NCBI RefSeq assembly: GCF_036287215.1
Contig: NZ_CP142860.1
Span: 1,798,001-1,862,000, forward strand
Direction: 5' to 3'
Length of the DNA: 64,000 bases
Origin: Caproiciproducens sp. CPB-2
GTDB lineage: Bacteria; Bacillota; Clostridia; Oscillospirales; Acutalibacteraceae
Part shown: positions 29,477-39,061 of the stretch, piece after piece
Layout: each line of letters starts with the position of its first letter
Position numbering within the stretch: the first letter of the stretch is position 1
Program-made: the position numbers and the translations under genes
The notes under the pieces: model-generated
What the model was told of the DNA's origin: nothing
Seen by the model: the letters and a program-made list of their open reading frames with translations, nothing else
Database searches by the model: none

Positions 29477-29508
29477 TGATTATAATTTCCTCCGTAGCGT
29501 TTCGCCGG

Positions 29509-31470
29509 CTATTTTTCGCCGTTCAGTTGTTTGATTTTGTCACGCAGATAAGCGGCGTGCTCGAATTCGAGCAGCTTCGCAGCCGCCTTCATTTCCTTTG
29601 TGAGCTGTTCGATCATCTGTTTTCTCTCGATCGGACTCAGACGCTTCTGTTTCTTTCCCTTCTCGTCCTCTTTATGGGTGGAGATTTCCAGAATATCGGA
29701 AACCTTTTTCGTGATGGTTTTTGGAATAATCCCGTGTTCCCGGTTATACGCGGTCTGAATGGACCGGCGGCGTTCCGTTTCACGGATAGCGGATTCCATG
29801 GACGGAGTCACCGTATCGGCGTACATAATGACCTGTCCCTTTGCGTTGCGCGCGGCGCGGCCGATCGTCTGGATCAGCGAACGCTCGGAACGCAGGAAGC
29901 CCTCTTTGTCCGCATCCAGGATCGCTACCAGCGAAACCTCCGGAATGTCCAGCCCTTCCCGCAGCAGGTTGATTCCGACCAGCACGTCAAACTCTCCCAG
30001 GCGCAGGTCACGGAGAATTTCCATCCGTTCCACGGTATCGATATCGTGATGCATATATCTGACGCGGATTCCCATTCCCTCCAGATAGGAGGTGAGGTCT
30101 TCCGCCATTTTTTTGGTCAGGGTGGTAATGAGGACGCGCTCTCCGTCGGCGGTTCTCATGTTGATTTCGGAAATCAGATCGTCAATCTGCCCATCCGTCG
30201 GTTTGACGATAATCTCTGGGTCGACCAGTCCGGTCGGACGGATCACCTGCTCCACGACCTGGGCAGATTTTTCCTTTTCCAGATCGCCCGGCGTCGCACT
30301 GACGAAGACGGCCTGATTGACATGGCTGTAAAACTCGTCAAAATTCAGCGGACGGTTGTCAAACGCGGACGGAAGGCGGAAACCGAAATCGACCAGCGAC
30401 TGTTTTCTGGCCCGGTCGCCCGCGTACATGGAGCGGACCTGCGGCAGCGTCACATGGGACTCGTCCACAAACAGCAAGAAGTCTTTCGGAAAGTAATCCA
30501 GAAGGGTGAACGGCGAGCTGCCCGGCGCACGTCCGGACAGAACGCGCGAATAGTTTTCAATCCCTTTGCAGAATCCGATTTCGGCCAGCATTTCCATGTC
30601 GTACCGGGTACGTTCCTGAATTCTCTGCGCCTCAATCAGCTTGCCGTTGGCTTTGAAAAACGCGACCCGTTCTTCCATTTCCCGTTCAAGATCGCCGATG
30701 GCGCGCTGCATCTTTTCCCGCGGGACAATGTAATGGGACGCCGGATAAATGGCAACGTGCTTTAAGACAGCCTTGAGTTCCCCCGTCAGCGCGTTGATTT
30801 CACTGATCCGGTCAATTTCGTCGCCAAAGAATTCCACACGGATCACCGTATCGTTCGACTGAGCGGGAAAAATCTCCACCACGTCGCCGCGGACCCGGAA
30901 TTTATTACGGATAAAATTGATGTCGTTCCGTTCATACTGAAGCTCAACGAGCTTGCGCAGCAAATCGTCGCGGCTCTTCTCCATCCCCGGGCGCAGAGAA
31001 ATCACCATGGTGCGGTAATCGATCGGGTCGCCCAGGCTGTAAATGCAGGACACGCTGGCAACGATGATGACGTCCCGGCGCTCCGAAAGGGCCGAGGTAG
31101 CCGAATGGCGCAGCTTGTCTATTTCATCATTGATCGCGGAATCCTTTTCAATATAGGTGTCCGTCGTCGCAATATAGGCTTCCGGCTGATAATAATCATA
31201 ATAGGATACAAAATACTCGACCGCGTTTTCCGGAAAGAACTCCCGGAACTCGGAACAAAGCTGAGCGGCAAGCGTTTTGTTGTGAGCCAGAACCAAAGTG
31301 GGACGGTTCATCTGCGCGATGACATTCGCCATGGTAAAGGTTTTTCCGGAACCGGTCACGCCAAGCAGCGTCTGCTCGCGGTAGCCGGTCTGCAATCCCT
31401 GAACAAGCTGCTGAACCGCCTTGGGCTGGTCTCCCTTCGGCTGATATTGTGAAACTAATTTAAAATCCAT
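29509..31470 (-). CDS. uvrB: Excinuclease ABC subunit B
   Basis: 653 residues. The helicase-like subunit that verifies damage and recruits UvrC. Walker A is [15 protein letters not shown] near residue 39 and the beta-hairpin region is [11 protein letters not shown]. The helicase C-terminal motifs include QTIGRAARN, and a UVR domain closes the protein ([20 protein letters not shown]). It begins 3 bases after radC. UvrC is not in this window. Confidence 0.98.
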   Translation of the reverse strand: MDFKLVSQYQPKGDQPKAVQQLVQGLQTGYREQTLLGVTGSGKTFTMANVIAQMNRPTLVLAHNKTLAAQLCSEFREFFPENAVEYFVSYYDYYQPEAYIATTDTYIEKDSAINDEIDKLRHSATSALSERRDVIIVASVSCIYSLGDPIDYRTMVISLRPGMEKSRDDLLRKLVELQYERNDINFIRNKFRVRGDVVEIFPAQSNDTVIRVEFFGDEIDRISEINALTGELKAVLKHVAIYPASHYIVPREKMQRAIGDLEREMEERVAFFKANGKLIEAQRIQERTRYDMEMLAEIGFCKGIENYSRVLSGRAPGSSPFTLLDYFPKDFLLFVDESHVTLPQVRSMYAGDRARKQSLVDFGFRLPSAFDNRPLNFDEFYSHVNQAVFVSATPGDLEKEKSAQVVEQVIRPTGLVDPEIIVKPTDGQIDDLISEINMRTADGERVLITTLTKKMAEDLTSYLEGMGIRVRYMHHDIDTVERMEILRDLRLGEFDVLVGINLLREGLDIPEVSLVAILDADKEGFLRSERSLIQTIGRAARNAKGQVIMYADTVTPSMESAIRETERRRSIQTAYNREHGIIPKTITKKVSDILEISTHKEDEKGKKQKRLSPIERKQMIEQLTKEMKAAAKLLEFEHAAYLRDKIKQLNGEK

Positions 31471-31473
31471 TTT

Positions 31474-32256
31474 TTACTCCGTATCAAATCCGACATCAAA
31501 AATTCCCGGCATGATTCCGCTTTTCGCGATTGAAAAATAATCGTTTCCGCTCACGATAATATGATCGATAAGCTTCACTTCCACAATGTTCAACGCTTCA
31601 TAGACCCACTGTGTGGAGCTTAAATCCTGTTTTGACGGCAGACAGTCTCCGCTCGGATGATTATGTGACAGAATCGCGTAAGCCGCGTTATACTCCACCG
31701 CAAGCCGGACAATCTTCTTGATATAAATATTGGCGGTGGCGACAGTGCCTTCATTGACCACACCGCAGTAAATCAGCCGGTTTTTGCTGTCGAGGAGCAT
31801 CAGTACGATGACCTCGTCCGAACGGCCGATAAATTTGCTGGTTAAAAGACTGCCTGCTTCATTATAACTGAAAATCACATTTTTGTCTTTATCCAAATTT
31901 TCCTGGTAGCGGCGGCACAGCTGCGGAATGAGTTTTATCAGCATTGCCGCCGACTTTCCCACGCCCTCCACTTTCATCAGTTCTCCATAGGGCGCGTCGA
32001 ACACCCCCGACAGCGACCCGAATTTCTGCAGGAGCGCATGGCCGATGGGATTGGTGTCCTTAAGGGGAATTGCGTAAAAAAGAAGCAGCTCCAGAACCGC
32101 GTGCGGCTCAAAAGCGTCAAGCCCATCCTTCAGGAATCTGTTTTTCATGCGGTCCCTGTGGCCGCCGTGCACGGGCTGGGCTTCGTTACTGATTTCCGGC
32201 GGCTGTTCCCTGCGCCGCTCCTTGTTTTGCTCCAACGCCGCCCGACCCCCAATCAT
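31474..32256 (-). CDS. radC: RadC family JAB1/MPN-domain protein
   Basis: 260 residues. An extended charged N-terminus is followed by helix-hairpin-helix-like segments (KVEGVGKSAAMLIKL) and a C-terminal metal-binding MPN domain. The JAMM motif HNHPSGDCLPSKQD is intact near residues 206-219. RadC was named as a repair gene but its biochemical role is uncertain. It starts 3 bases after the pyrE stop and is followed at once by uvrB, so it is part of the same transcript. Confidence 0.92.
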   Translation of the reverse strand: MIGGRAALEQNKERRREQPPEISNEAQPVHGGHRDRMKNRFLKDGLDAFEPHAVLELLLFYAIPLKDTNPIGHALLQKFGSLSGVFDAPYGELMKVEGVGKSAAMLIKLIPQLCRRYQENLDKDKNVIFSYNEAGSLLTSKFIGRSDEVIVLMLLDSKNRLIYCGVVNEGTVATANIYIKKIVRLAVEYNAAYAILSHNHPSGDCLPSKQDLSSTQWVYEALNIVEVKLIDHIIVSGNDYFSIAKSGIMPGIFDVGFDTE

Positions 32257-32259
32257 CCA

Positions 32260-32841
32260 TCAGATTTTTCTGCTGCCCGGTTTGACGGGCGCCGGAGCAC
32301 CGGCCTTGCACAAAGGACATTCTTCCGGTTCCCAGGACTCCACTTCAACGGAAACGACCGCCTTAAAGGGAACGCCGAAATCGATTTTTCCGCCTGTCCG
32401 GTCAACAATGGAACCGACGCCGACCACTTCGCCTCTGGCTTCCTTCACCAACTCGATCACCTCACGGACCGAGCCGCCGGTCGTCACCACGTCTTCCACC
32501 ACAAGCACCCTTTCCCCGGGGTTTACGGAGAAGCCGCGCCGCAAAGCCATTTTCCCGTCCTCGCCGCGCTCTGTAAAAAAGTTTTCGCAGCGGAGCGCGC
32601 GGCTGACTTCGTAAGCCATCTGGACCGCCCCCATCGCCGGTCCGATGACGATCTGAACATGATCATGACAATACTGTTCCGCAAGGGCCGCGCAAAGCTC
32701 CTCACTGTACCTTGTATTGCGAAAAATCCTGGCGCACTGGAGGTATTTGTTGCTGTGCCTGCCGGAGGTCAGTTTGAAATGCCCCTCCAGCAAAACCCCG
32801 GCCTCTTCCAAAATCTCCATGACCCTTTGCTGTGTTATCAT
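32260..32841 (-). CDS. pyrE: Orotate phosphoribosyltransferase
   Basis: 193 residues. It joins orotate to PRPP, making orotidine 5'-phosphate. The PRPP-binding motif VLVVEDVVTTGGSV lies near residue 118, and LTSGRHSNKYL near the N-terminus binds substrate. The start ATG at 32841 has AAGGAG about 9 bases upstream; a longer frame lacks such a site. No other pyrimidine-synthesis gene is nearby except pyrH at 50 kb. It leads into radC. Confidence 0.96.
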   Translation of the reverse strand: MITQQRVMEILEEAGVLLEGHFKLTSGRHSNKYLQCARIFRNTRYSEELCAALAEQYCHDHVQIVIGPAMGAVQMAYEVSRALRCENFFTERGEDGKMALRRGFSVNPGERVLVVEDVVTTGGSVREVIELVKEARGEVVGVGSIVDRTGGKIDFGVPFKAVVSVEVESWEPEECPLCKAGAPAPVKPGSRKI

Positions 32842-32872
32842 AATTCGTTCTCCTTCTCGCATATTTCATTCT

Positions 32873-32901
32873 ATTATATACTAAAAAATCTCTTTTGAAA
32901 A
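32873..32901 (-). promoter_or_regulatory. Promoter of pyrE-radC-uvrB-uvrA
   Basis: Minus strand: a perfect -10 TATAAT (32878-32873) lies 17 bp from a weak -35 TTTTCA, about 30 bases before the pyrE start. Confidence 0.5.
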
Positions 32902-32935
32902 GTATTTCCGACTGTTGCCGCGGCCTGATCCGTGA

Positions 32936-32941
32936 TATAAT
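32936..32941 (+). promoter_or_regulatory. -10 element of the rluA-type gene promoter
   Basis: TATAAT in the context CCGTGATATAAT, about 50 bases before the start. The best -35 (TTGCCG) is only 15 bp away, so the assignment is tentative. Confidence 0.4.
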
Positions 32942-32990
32942 CTGGAAAGACGGAAGCACTGAAAATGTATCAAGTTAGGAGTCTTCCCAT

Positions 32991-33950
32991 ATGAAAGAAA
33001 TAACCGTAGGCGCAAACGACGCCGGACAGAGGCTGGACAAGTTTCTCACGAAATCCTTCGGCAACCTCCCCCAATCCATGATGTATAAAAGCATCCGTAA
33101 AAAAGATATCAAGCTGAACGGGAAGCGGTGCGAAATTTCCACCCGCCTGAACGAGGGCGACGTTCTCACCCTGTATTTAAAAGACGAATTTTTTCAGCAG
33201 GAGCAAAAGGAATACGACTTTCTGAAAGCGCCGAACAAGCTCACGGTGATTTATGAAGACGAAAATATCATGATTTTAGATAAAAAGCCGGGATTAATCG
33301 TACACCCGGACGAAAATTATCATTTTGATTCCCTGATTGCCCGCGTTCAGCATTATTTATATGAGAAAGGGGAATACCGCCCCGAAAACGAAAATTCGTT
33401 CGCCCCGGCCCTGATCAACCGGATCGACCGGAACACCGGCGGCATCGTAATGGCGGCGAAGAACGCGGAAACCCTCCGCATCATGAATGAAAAAGTGAAA
33501 AAGCGCGAAATGCAGAAGCTGTATCTCTGCATTGTCCATGGAAAAATGAATCCGAAAGAAGCGGTGCTGGAAGGCTTTCTCCAAAAAAACGAAAGCCAGA
33601 ACCGCGTCTATATTTCCCACAGGCCCGCCGCGGACACCAAATCGATCAAAACGCGCTACCGGGTGCTTGAAGAACGCGGAAGCTTCAGCCTGCTGGAGGT
33701 GGAGCTCCTGACCGGCCGCACCCACCAAATTCGCGCGCACCTTGCTTCCGTCGGCCACCCGCTCGCCGGGGACGGAAAATACGGCACAAACGCGATCAAT
33801 AAGCAAGCCGGATTTTCCTATCAGGCCCTTTATTCCTACAAGCTGAAATTCACCTTTGACACGGACACGGGAATTTTGAATTACCTGAACGGTTCGGAAT
33901 ATGAAGCAAAGGATATCTGGTTCTTAAAAGACTTTTACAGCTGGGCGTGA
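32991..33950 (+). CDS. RluA family 23S rRNA pseudouridine synthase
   Basis: 319 residues. An N-terminal S4 domain (residues about 13-60, GQRLDKFLTKSFGNLPQSMMY) is followed by the RluA catalytic domain with the nucleophilic aspartate in INRIDRNTGGIVMAAK and GRTHQIRAHLASVGHPL. The family isomerises uridine in large-subunit rRNA; the exact position (RluD- or RluC-like) cannot be set from this alone. The ATG is preceded by AGGAG. It is divergent from pyrE and ends at a strong terminator shared with hisE. Confidence 0.9.
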   Translation: MKEITVGANDAGQRLDKFLTKSFGNLPQSMMYKSIRKKDIKLNGKRCEISTRLNEGDVLTLYLKDEFFQQEQKEYDFLKAPNKLTVIYEDENIMILDKKPGLIVHPDENYHFDSLIARVQHYLYEKGEYRPENENSFAPALINRIDRNTGGIVMAAKNAETLRIMNEKVKKREMQKLYLCIVHGKMNPKEAVLEGFLQKNESQNRVYISHRPAADTKSIKTRYRVLEERGSFSLLEVELLTGRTHQIRAHLASVGHPLAGDGKYGTNAINKQAGFSYQALYSYKLKFTFDTDTGILNYLNGSEYEAKDIWFLKDFYSWA

Positions 33951-34036
33951 CCTCCTTATGGTAAGATACTAAAAACTCGCCGGGCGCCGGGAAAACGTGC
34001 CGCGCGGCAGGCGCGGCTTGATCGATTGCCTGTGCT

Positions 34037-34070
34037 GAAAAGAGCCGGCGCAAATGCGCCGGCTCTTTTC
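34037..34070. terminator. Bidirectional terminator between the rluA-type gene and the his operon
   Basis: Stem AAAAGAGCCGGCGC/GCGCCGGCTCTTTT with a short loop (34037-34070). Symmetric A- and T-runs mean it ends transcripts from both sides; the hisE stop codon overlaps its right edge. Confidence 0.88.
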
Positions 34071-34395
34071 AGCTGTTTTTATCTACCTGATGAAAGGTTT
34101 TCAGATTCCCTGTTTTTTCACTGCGCTTTTCCAGCTCAGTCTGAATATCTTCCAGGGAGATGCCTTCGTTGACCATTAAAACGGTCAGATGATACAGCAG
34201 ATCCGATAGTTCAAGGACGGTTTCGGCATTGTCTCCGTTTTTGGCGGCGATCATCACCTCGCTGCACTCTTCCCCGCATTTTTTCAGGATCTTATCAAGG
34301 CCCTTGTCAAACAGGTAACAGGTATAGGACCCTTCCGCACGAGTTTCTTTTCTTCTCTGTATGGTACTGTAAAGCTCCTGCCAGGTGTCAAGCAT
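34069..34395 (-). CDS. hisE: Phosphoribosyl-ATP pyrophosphohydrolase
   Basis: 108 residues, the family length. It hydrolyses phosphoribosyl-ATP in the second step of histidine synthesis. The all-helical MazG-like fold shows [16 protein letters not shown] and [13 protein letters not shown], which carry the acidic metal ligands. The ATG at 34395 overlaps the hisI end and has GGAGGG 8 bases upstream; longer upstream frames shadow hisI. HisE and HisI are separate here, while in many bacteria they are fused. Confidence 0.95.
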   Translation of the reverse strand: MLDTWQELYSTIQRRKETRAEGSYTCYLFDKGLDKILKKCGEECSEVMIAAKNGDNAETVLELSDLLYHLTVLMVNEGISLEDIQTELEKRSEKTGNLKTFHQVDKNS

Positions 34396-34744
34396 CGTTA
34401 TCCCTCCAGATTTCATTAAAAAAGCAGCTGTGCGCGCCCGTATGGCAGGCGGCGCCCGTCTGTCTGACGACGACCAGAAGGGTGTCGTCATCACAGTCGC
34501 CGTGGACGCTCACAACCTTCTGCAAATGTCCGGAGGTCGCGCCTTTATTCCAAAGCTCCCGGCGGGAACGGCTGTAAAACCAAGTATATCCCGTCTCAAG
34601 CGTTTTTCTCATGGACTCCCGATTCATATAGGCCAGCATCAAAACTTCGTTTGTTCCGTATTCCTGAACAATCGCCGGAAGCAAATCGGATTTTTGAAAA
34701 AAGCGATCTATAAAGGTGTTATCCTTTCCATCAATACATTCCAT
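34388..34744 (-). CDS. hisI: Phosphoribosyl-AMP cyclohydrolase
   Basis: 118 residues. It opens the adenine ring of phosphoribosyl-AMP. Metal and zinc ligands are visible in [29 protein letters not shown], with the DxDxD aspartates and cysteines in place. The ATG at 34744 lies within the hisA end, with AAAGGGA upstream. Overlap with both neighbours shows tight coupling. Confidence 0.95.
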   Translation of the reverse strand: MECIDGKDNTFIDRFFQKSDLLPAIVQEYGTNEVLMLAYMNRESMRKTLETGYTWFYSRSRRELWNKGATSGHLQKVVSVHGDCDDDTLLVVVRQTGAACHTGAHSCFFNEIWRDNDA

Positions 34745-35468
34745 TTGTTTTTCCCTTTCCGCAAAGCGCAATCGCTGCTTTCAAATCGAGCGCACCGGTA
34801 TACAGGGCTTTTCCACAGATTGCCCCATACAGCTTCAAATCCAGTAAATCCGCGATATCCACAAGGCTGCTGACACCCCCACTCGCGATAATATTACAGG
34901 AAACCGCATGATTCAGCCGGTCCAGCATTTCCAGATTCGGGCCGGTCAAAGTGCCGTCCCGGGAAATATCTGTAAAGATAATATGCTTTACGCCGTACTG
35001 TTCCATCCTTTTGGCAAGCTCAAGATAATCCACTGCTGAGGTTTCCGTCCAGCCCTGCGCGGCAGCCTTGCCGTTTAAAGCGTCGATTCCCACCGCAATG
35101 CGCTCGCCATAGCTCTGAACAGATTCTTTGACAAGATGGGGATCGTTCAGGGCCGAAGAACCTAAAATGACTCTCGACACGCCATTGGAAAGATAAAAAT
35201 CAATCGTTTCCATGCTTCTGATTCCGCCGCCGATTTCTATTTTCAGCCCGGAATTCTGCAGTACCTTAAAAACGATTTCCGAATTCACGGGATGAGCCGC
35301 TTTTGCGCCGTTCAGATCGACAACATGCAGCCACTTCGCTCCCGCGGACTCAAAAACCCTGGCGGTGGACACTGCATCCTGCGCCACTTTATGCGCCGTG
35401 CTGTAATCGCCCTTTACCAGACGTACGCATTCGCCGTCCTTAATATCGATTGCGGGCAAAATAACCAT
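34731..35468 (-). CDS. hisA: Phosphoribosylformimino-5-aminoimidazole carboxamide ribotide isomerase
   Basis: 245 residues, a (beta-alpha)8 barrel. The catalytic aspartate is in [13 protein letters not shown] at the N-terminus and phosphate-binding loops include EIGGGIRS and [10 protein letters not shown]. HisF has a similar fold, but the AIDIKDG opening, the position in the operon and the overall sequence fit HisA. The hisH gene usually found just upstream is absent; hisB precedes it by 21 bases. Confidence 0.95.
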   Translation of the reverse strand: MVILPAIDIKDGECVRLVKGDYSTAHKVAQDAVSTARVFESAGAKWLHVVDLNGAKAAHPVNSEIVFKVLQNSGLKIEIGGGIRSMETIDFYLSNGVSRVILGSSALNDPHLVKESVQSYGERIAVGIDALNGKAAAQGWTETSAVDYLELAKRMEQYGVKHIIFTDISRDGTLTGPNLEMLDRLNHAVSCNIIASGGVSSLVDIADLLDLKLYGAICGKALYTGALDLKAAIALCGKGKTNGMY

Positions 35469-35489
35469 AGCCGTCTCCTATTGATGAAA

Positions 35490-36065
35490 TTACAAGGACC
35501 CCTTTGTTGAAAGCACCCCCGAGGAAGTTCTTGTAGCCGCCAGCCGCATGGCGTGGGCAACGGCCTTGAACATTCCCTCGATCTCATGGTGCGCATTTTT
35601 GCCATATTCAATACGGGTGTGGAGCGTGATTCCGGCGTTGACCGCGAAGGCGCGCATAAAATCTTCCGTCAGGCAGGTATCGAATTCCCCCACCCGTTCC
35701 TGCTCGAACTCCGCCTGAAAAACAAGGTACGGCCTTCCGCTGATATCGACAGAGGCAAAGGCAAGCGCTTCGTCCATGGGCACAAAAAAGGTGCCGAAAC
35801 GGGCGATCCCCGATTTGTCGCCAAGGGCCTCTGCAAAGGCTTTTCCCAAAACGATGCCGACATCCTCAACCGTGTGATGACCGTCGATCTCCAAATCGCC
35901 GACCGCCTCCATGGTGAGTCCAAAGCCTCCGTGTACGGCAAAGGCATTGAGCATGTGGTCAAAAAAACCGATTCCGGTTGAAATGCTCACTTCGCCGCCG
36001 TCAAGTGAAAGCGAAACAACAATATCCGTTTCCTTGGTTTTGCGTTTTTGTACCGACGTCCTCAT
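35490..36065 (-). CDS. hisB: Imidazoleglycerol-phosphate dehydratase
   Basis: 191 residues, the monofunctional form. Metal-binding signatures are IGFFDHMLNAFAVHGG and DGHHTVEDVGIVLG, with a second HHEIEGMFKAVAHAMR near residue 160. The N-terminal phosphatase domain seen in enterobacteria is not present; histidinol phosphatase must be encoded elsewhere. It sits 17 bases after hisC. Confidence 0.96.
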   Translation of the reverse strand: MRTSVQKRKTKETDIVVSLSLDGGEVSISTGIGFFDHMLNAFAVHGGFGLTMEAVGDLEIDGHHTVEDVGIVLGKAFAEALGDKSGIARFGTFFVPMDEALAFASVDISGRPYLVFQAEFEQERVGEFDTCLTEDFMRAFAVNAGITLHTRIEYGKNAHHEIEGMFKAVAHAMRLAATRTSSGVLSTKGSL

Positions 36066-36082
36066 TTTTCCGCCTCCCTTTG

Positions 36083-37135
36083 TTATTGAATCACTGTTTC
36101 AAAAACTTTGATAAACTCTTTGTTTTCTTCCATCGTACCTGCCGTCACCCGCAGAAAATCGCCCATAAAGCGGACGGCAATCCCTGATTTTAATAAGGCG
36201 AGAAAAATTTCCTCCGCCTGGGCAATCTGAAGGAATACAAAATTTGTTGCGGTGGGATACACATGCATTTTTTCGCTGTTGTTCTTTTCTATGCGCATCA
36301 TTTCCGAATAGAGCATATTCCGGGAAGCAACGATGTCGTTGATACCGGAACGGATTAGATCGGGTTCTTTTAAAATAAGGGAACCGATTTTCTGAGTGAG
36401 GGAGTTCACGTTATAGGGCGATTTGACCGCTTTCAGCGCATTTGTCAGTGTCGGATTTGCTACGGCAAATCCGAGCCGGATTGCGGCCATGCCAAACGCT
36501 TTGGAGCAGGTTCTCAGAATCATGAGATTGTCGTATTGCTCCACCTCGTCCAGCAGGGACTGGTCCCAAAAGTCCATATAGGCTTCGTCAAGCACCACCA
36601 GCGCCTTTACCGATGTTATCAGCCGCCGGACTTCTTCTTTCGGCAGCCCAAGCGAAGTGGGATTGCAAGGATTGGAGAAGAGAATCAGCCTGACGTCATT
36701 TGCATTGGCCAATTCAATCACCTTATCCACGTCGATGGTCAGATCGGGATTTTTGGCGTAGACAATGCTTTTCGTTTCCACAATGGAGGCGTAAAAGCGA
36801 TACATGGAAAAATCCGGGGACACCGTCAGCATCGCATCGCCCTTCATTAAAAAGGCGCCGCAGATAACGGATATCAGTTCGTCGGAACCGTTTCCGGCCG
36901 TAACATGGGCGGGATTGACCTGATAAAACTTCGCAAAGCTTTCGCAAAGCTCTGACGCCAACGGATCCGGGTACCGGTTATAAGCGGTAAACGCCGCCGA
37001 TTCCATGATTTTCAATGCAATCCGGTTTGGAATGGGAAGAAAGGACTCGTTGGCATCCAGACGAATCGGATAGTGGCCGGTAATCGGGTCATACGGGCGC
37101 AGATCTCTGATTTTTTCATTTAACTGGTAAGCCAT
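36083..37135 (-). CDS. hisC: Histidinol-phosphate aminotransferase
   Basis: 350 residues, a PLP-dependent class I/II aminotransferase. The PLP lysine lies in LRTCSKAFGMAAIRLGF and other ligands are in AGNGSDELI, FSNPCNPTSLG and VLDEAYMDF. It follows hisD by a single base and precedes hisB. Confidence 0.95.
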   Translation of the reverse strand: MAYQLNEKIRDLRPYDPITGHYPIRLDANESFLPIPNRIALKIMESAAFTAYNRYPDPLASELCESFAKFYQVNPAHVTAGNGSDELISVICGAFLMKGDAMLTVSPDFSMYRFYASIVETKSIVYAKNPDLTIDVDKVIELANANDVRLILFSNPCNPTSLGLPKEEVRRLITSVKALVVLDEAYMDFWDQSLLDEVEQYDNLMILRTCSKAFGMAAIRLGFAVANPTLTNALKAVKSPYNVNSLTQKIGSLILKEPDLIRSGINDIVASRNMLYSEMMRIEKNNSEKMHVYPTATNFVFLQIAQAEEIFLALLKSGIAVRFMGDFLRVTAGTMEENKEFIKVFETVIQ

Positions 37136-37136
37136 T

Positions 37137-38414
37137 TCAGCGCCTCACTTTAATCGAATTCGCGTGAGCGGTCAGGCCCTCGGCCTCTGCGAGCTGAATA
37201 ATATCCTTCTGCGCCGATTTCAGCGCATCTTCCGTATAATAGATAAAGCTGGATTTCTTGATAAAGCTGTCCACCGAAAGCGGGGAGAAAAAGCGCGCGG
37301 TCCCACTGGTGGGCAAAACGTGGTTCGGTCCCGCGAAATAGTCGCCAAGCGGCTCCGGCGAATAGTTGCCGAGAAAAACGGAACCGGCGTTGTCGATTTT
37401 TCCGATATATTCCATCGGGTTTGCGGCGCAAACCTCAAGGTGCTCCGGCGCCAGCTCGTTGGCAAAGGAAACGGCTTCCTCCATGCTTTCGCATACCACC
37501 ACCGCGCCAAAACGGTCCAGTGATTTGGAAATGATTTCCCTGCGCGACAGCTGGGGAAGCTGCCGGTCAATCTGGGCAACCGTCTGCTCCGCGATTTTCT
37601 CTGAAGTCGTCAGCAGAATAGCGGAGGCAAGCACGTCGTGTTCGGCCTGCGACATCAGGTCAGCCGCCAGAAATTCCGGATGCGCCGTTTCGTCCGCGAT
37701 AATCAGGATTTCGCTCGGGCCGGCGATCATATCGATATCGACGGTGCCGTAAAGCTGCTTTTTGGCGGTGGCTACATAAATATTTCCCGGGCCGACAATT
37801 TTATCGACCTTAGGGATGGTTTCGGTCCCGAATGCAAGCGCCGCGACCGCCTGCGCCCCGCCGGCCAGAAAGACGCGGCCGACCCCGGCGGTCAGCGCCG
37901 CCGCCAGGATATCCGGATTGGGTTTTCCGTCCTTTCCGGGAGGCGTCACCATGATGATTTCTTTTACTCCGGCAATTTTGGCGGGAATCGCATTCATCAG
38001 GACGGAAGAAGGATAAGCCGCCGTTCCGCCCGGCACATAGATACCGACTTTTGACAGGCCGCGAATGCGCTGCCCCATCATTACTCCGCTTTCATCGGTT
38101 TGAAACCAGCTCTGCTGTTTCTGCCGGGAATGAAAATCCCTGATGTTCTCCGCGGCTCTGGCGAGCGCGGACAAAAAATCCGGTTCACACCGGCCGGTAA
38201 GTTCCTTCATTTCCGCGGCGGAAATTTCTGGTTTTTCGGGCAGGCTGCCGTCAAATTTCAGGGTATAGCCGCAAACCGCGTCATCGCCGTGACGGCGTAC
38301 ATTTTCAATAATTTCCGAGACGGCCGATTCCACTTCCCTGTCGGTCTCCTCATTCCTTTGTTTCAGCCGACTGATAAAATCGCGGCTGCCGCCTTTTCTC
38401 ACAAGCTGTATCAC
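37137..38414 (-). CDS. hisD: Histidinol dehydrogenase
   Basis: 425 residues. It oxidises histidinol to histidine in two NAD-dependent steps. Family motifs are VGIYVPGGTAAYPSSVLMNAIP, KIVGPGNIYVATAKK and DMIAGPSEILIIADE, with the zinc-binding histidines in LMSQAEHD. The start is a GTG overlapping the hisG stop (GTGA). Confidence 0.97.
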   Translation of the reverse strand: MIQLVRKGGSRDFISRLKQRNEETDREVESAVSEIIENVRRHGDDAVCGYTLKFDGSLPEKPEISAAEMKELTGRCEPDFLSALARAAENIRDFHSRQKQQSWFQTDESGVMMGQRIRGLSKVGIYVPGGTAAYPSSVLMNAIPAKIAGVKEIIMVTPPGKDGKPNPDILAAALTAGVGRVFLAGGAQAVAALAFGTETIPKVDKIVGPGNIYVATAKKQLYGTVDIDMIAGPSEILIIADETAHPEFLAADLMSQAEHDVLASAILLTTSEKIAEQTVAQIDRQLPQLSRREIISKSLDRFGAVVVCESMEEAVSFANELAPEHLEVCAANPMEYIGKIDNAGSVFLGNYSPEPLGDYFAGPNHVLPTSGTARFFSPLSVDSFIKKSSFIYYTEDALKSAQKDIIQLAEAEGLTAHANSIKVRR

Positions 38415-39049
38415 GCTGTTCCCTCCTTTGCCCGGTCCATCTCTTCCGCAAGGCTCTCTATTTCCGTTTTTCGGATTTTCAGGCTTGCCGCGTTGACAAT
38501 CAGCCTCGCGGAAATATCATAGATGCTTTCAATCACTTCGAGCCCGTTTTCTTTCAGGGTAGAACCCGTTTCAACAATGTCTACGATCGCGTCGGAAAGG
38601 CCCAGAAGCGGTGCCAGCTCGACGGACCCCTCAATTTTTATGATCCTGACGTCCATTCCTTTGCTTTCAAAATAATTTCTCGCGACATTCGGGTACTTCG
38701 TAGCAATGGTTTTAGAGGAATATCCGCTGAAAAAATCCCGGTTCTTCGGACCGGCAAGGGCAAATTTGCATCTGCCGAAGCCAAGGTCCAGCACTTCATA
38801 AAAGCCGCTTCCATGCTCCAGAATCGTATCTTTTCCCACGACTCCCAGGTCACAGGCGCCGTGCTCCACATAGGTGATGACATCGGCGGCTTTGGCAAGA
38901 ACCACCTCAAACCGGTTCCCGCAAACCGGCAGAATCAGTTTGCGCCCTTTATTTCTTACGGCGGAACAGTCAAAGCCGATTTTCTCAAATAAGGCAACGG
39001 TATCATTTTCAAGCCTGCCCTTCGTAAGGGCGATTCTAAGTGGTTTCAT
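38411..39049 (-). CDS. hisG: ATP phosphoribosyltransferase, short form
   Basis: 212 residues, without the C-terminal regulatory domain of the long form. It catalyses the first step of histidine synthesis. The PRPP-binding segment LGLSDAIVDIVETGSTLKENGL lies near residue 150. The short form needs HisZ for activity and feedback inhibition, and hisZ is directly upstream. Confidence 0.96.
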   Translation of the reverse strand: MKPLRIALTKGRLENDTVALFEKIGFDCSAVRNKGRKLILPVCGNRFEVVLAKAADVITYVEHGACDLGVVGKDTILEHGSGFYEVLDLGFGRCKFALAGPKNRDFFSGYSSKTIATKYPNVARNYFESKGMDVRIIKIEGSVELAPLLGLSDAIVDIVETGSTLKENGLEVIESIYDISARLIVNAASLKIRKTEIESLAEEMDRAKEGTA

Positions 39050-39061
39050 TTTTTCCCAACC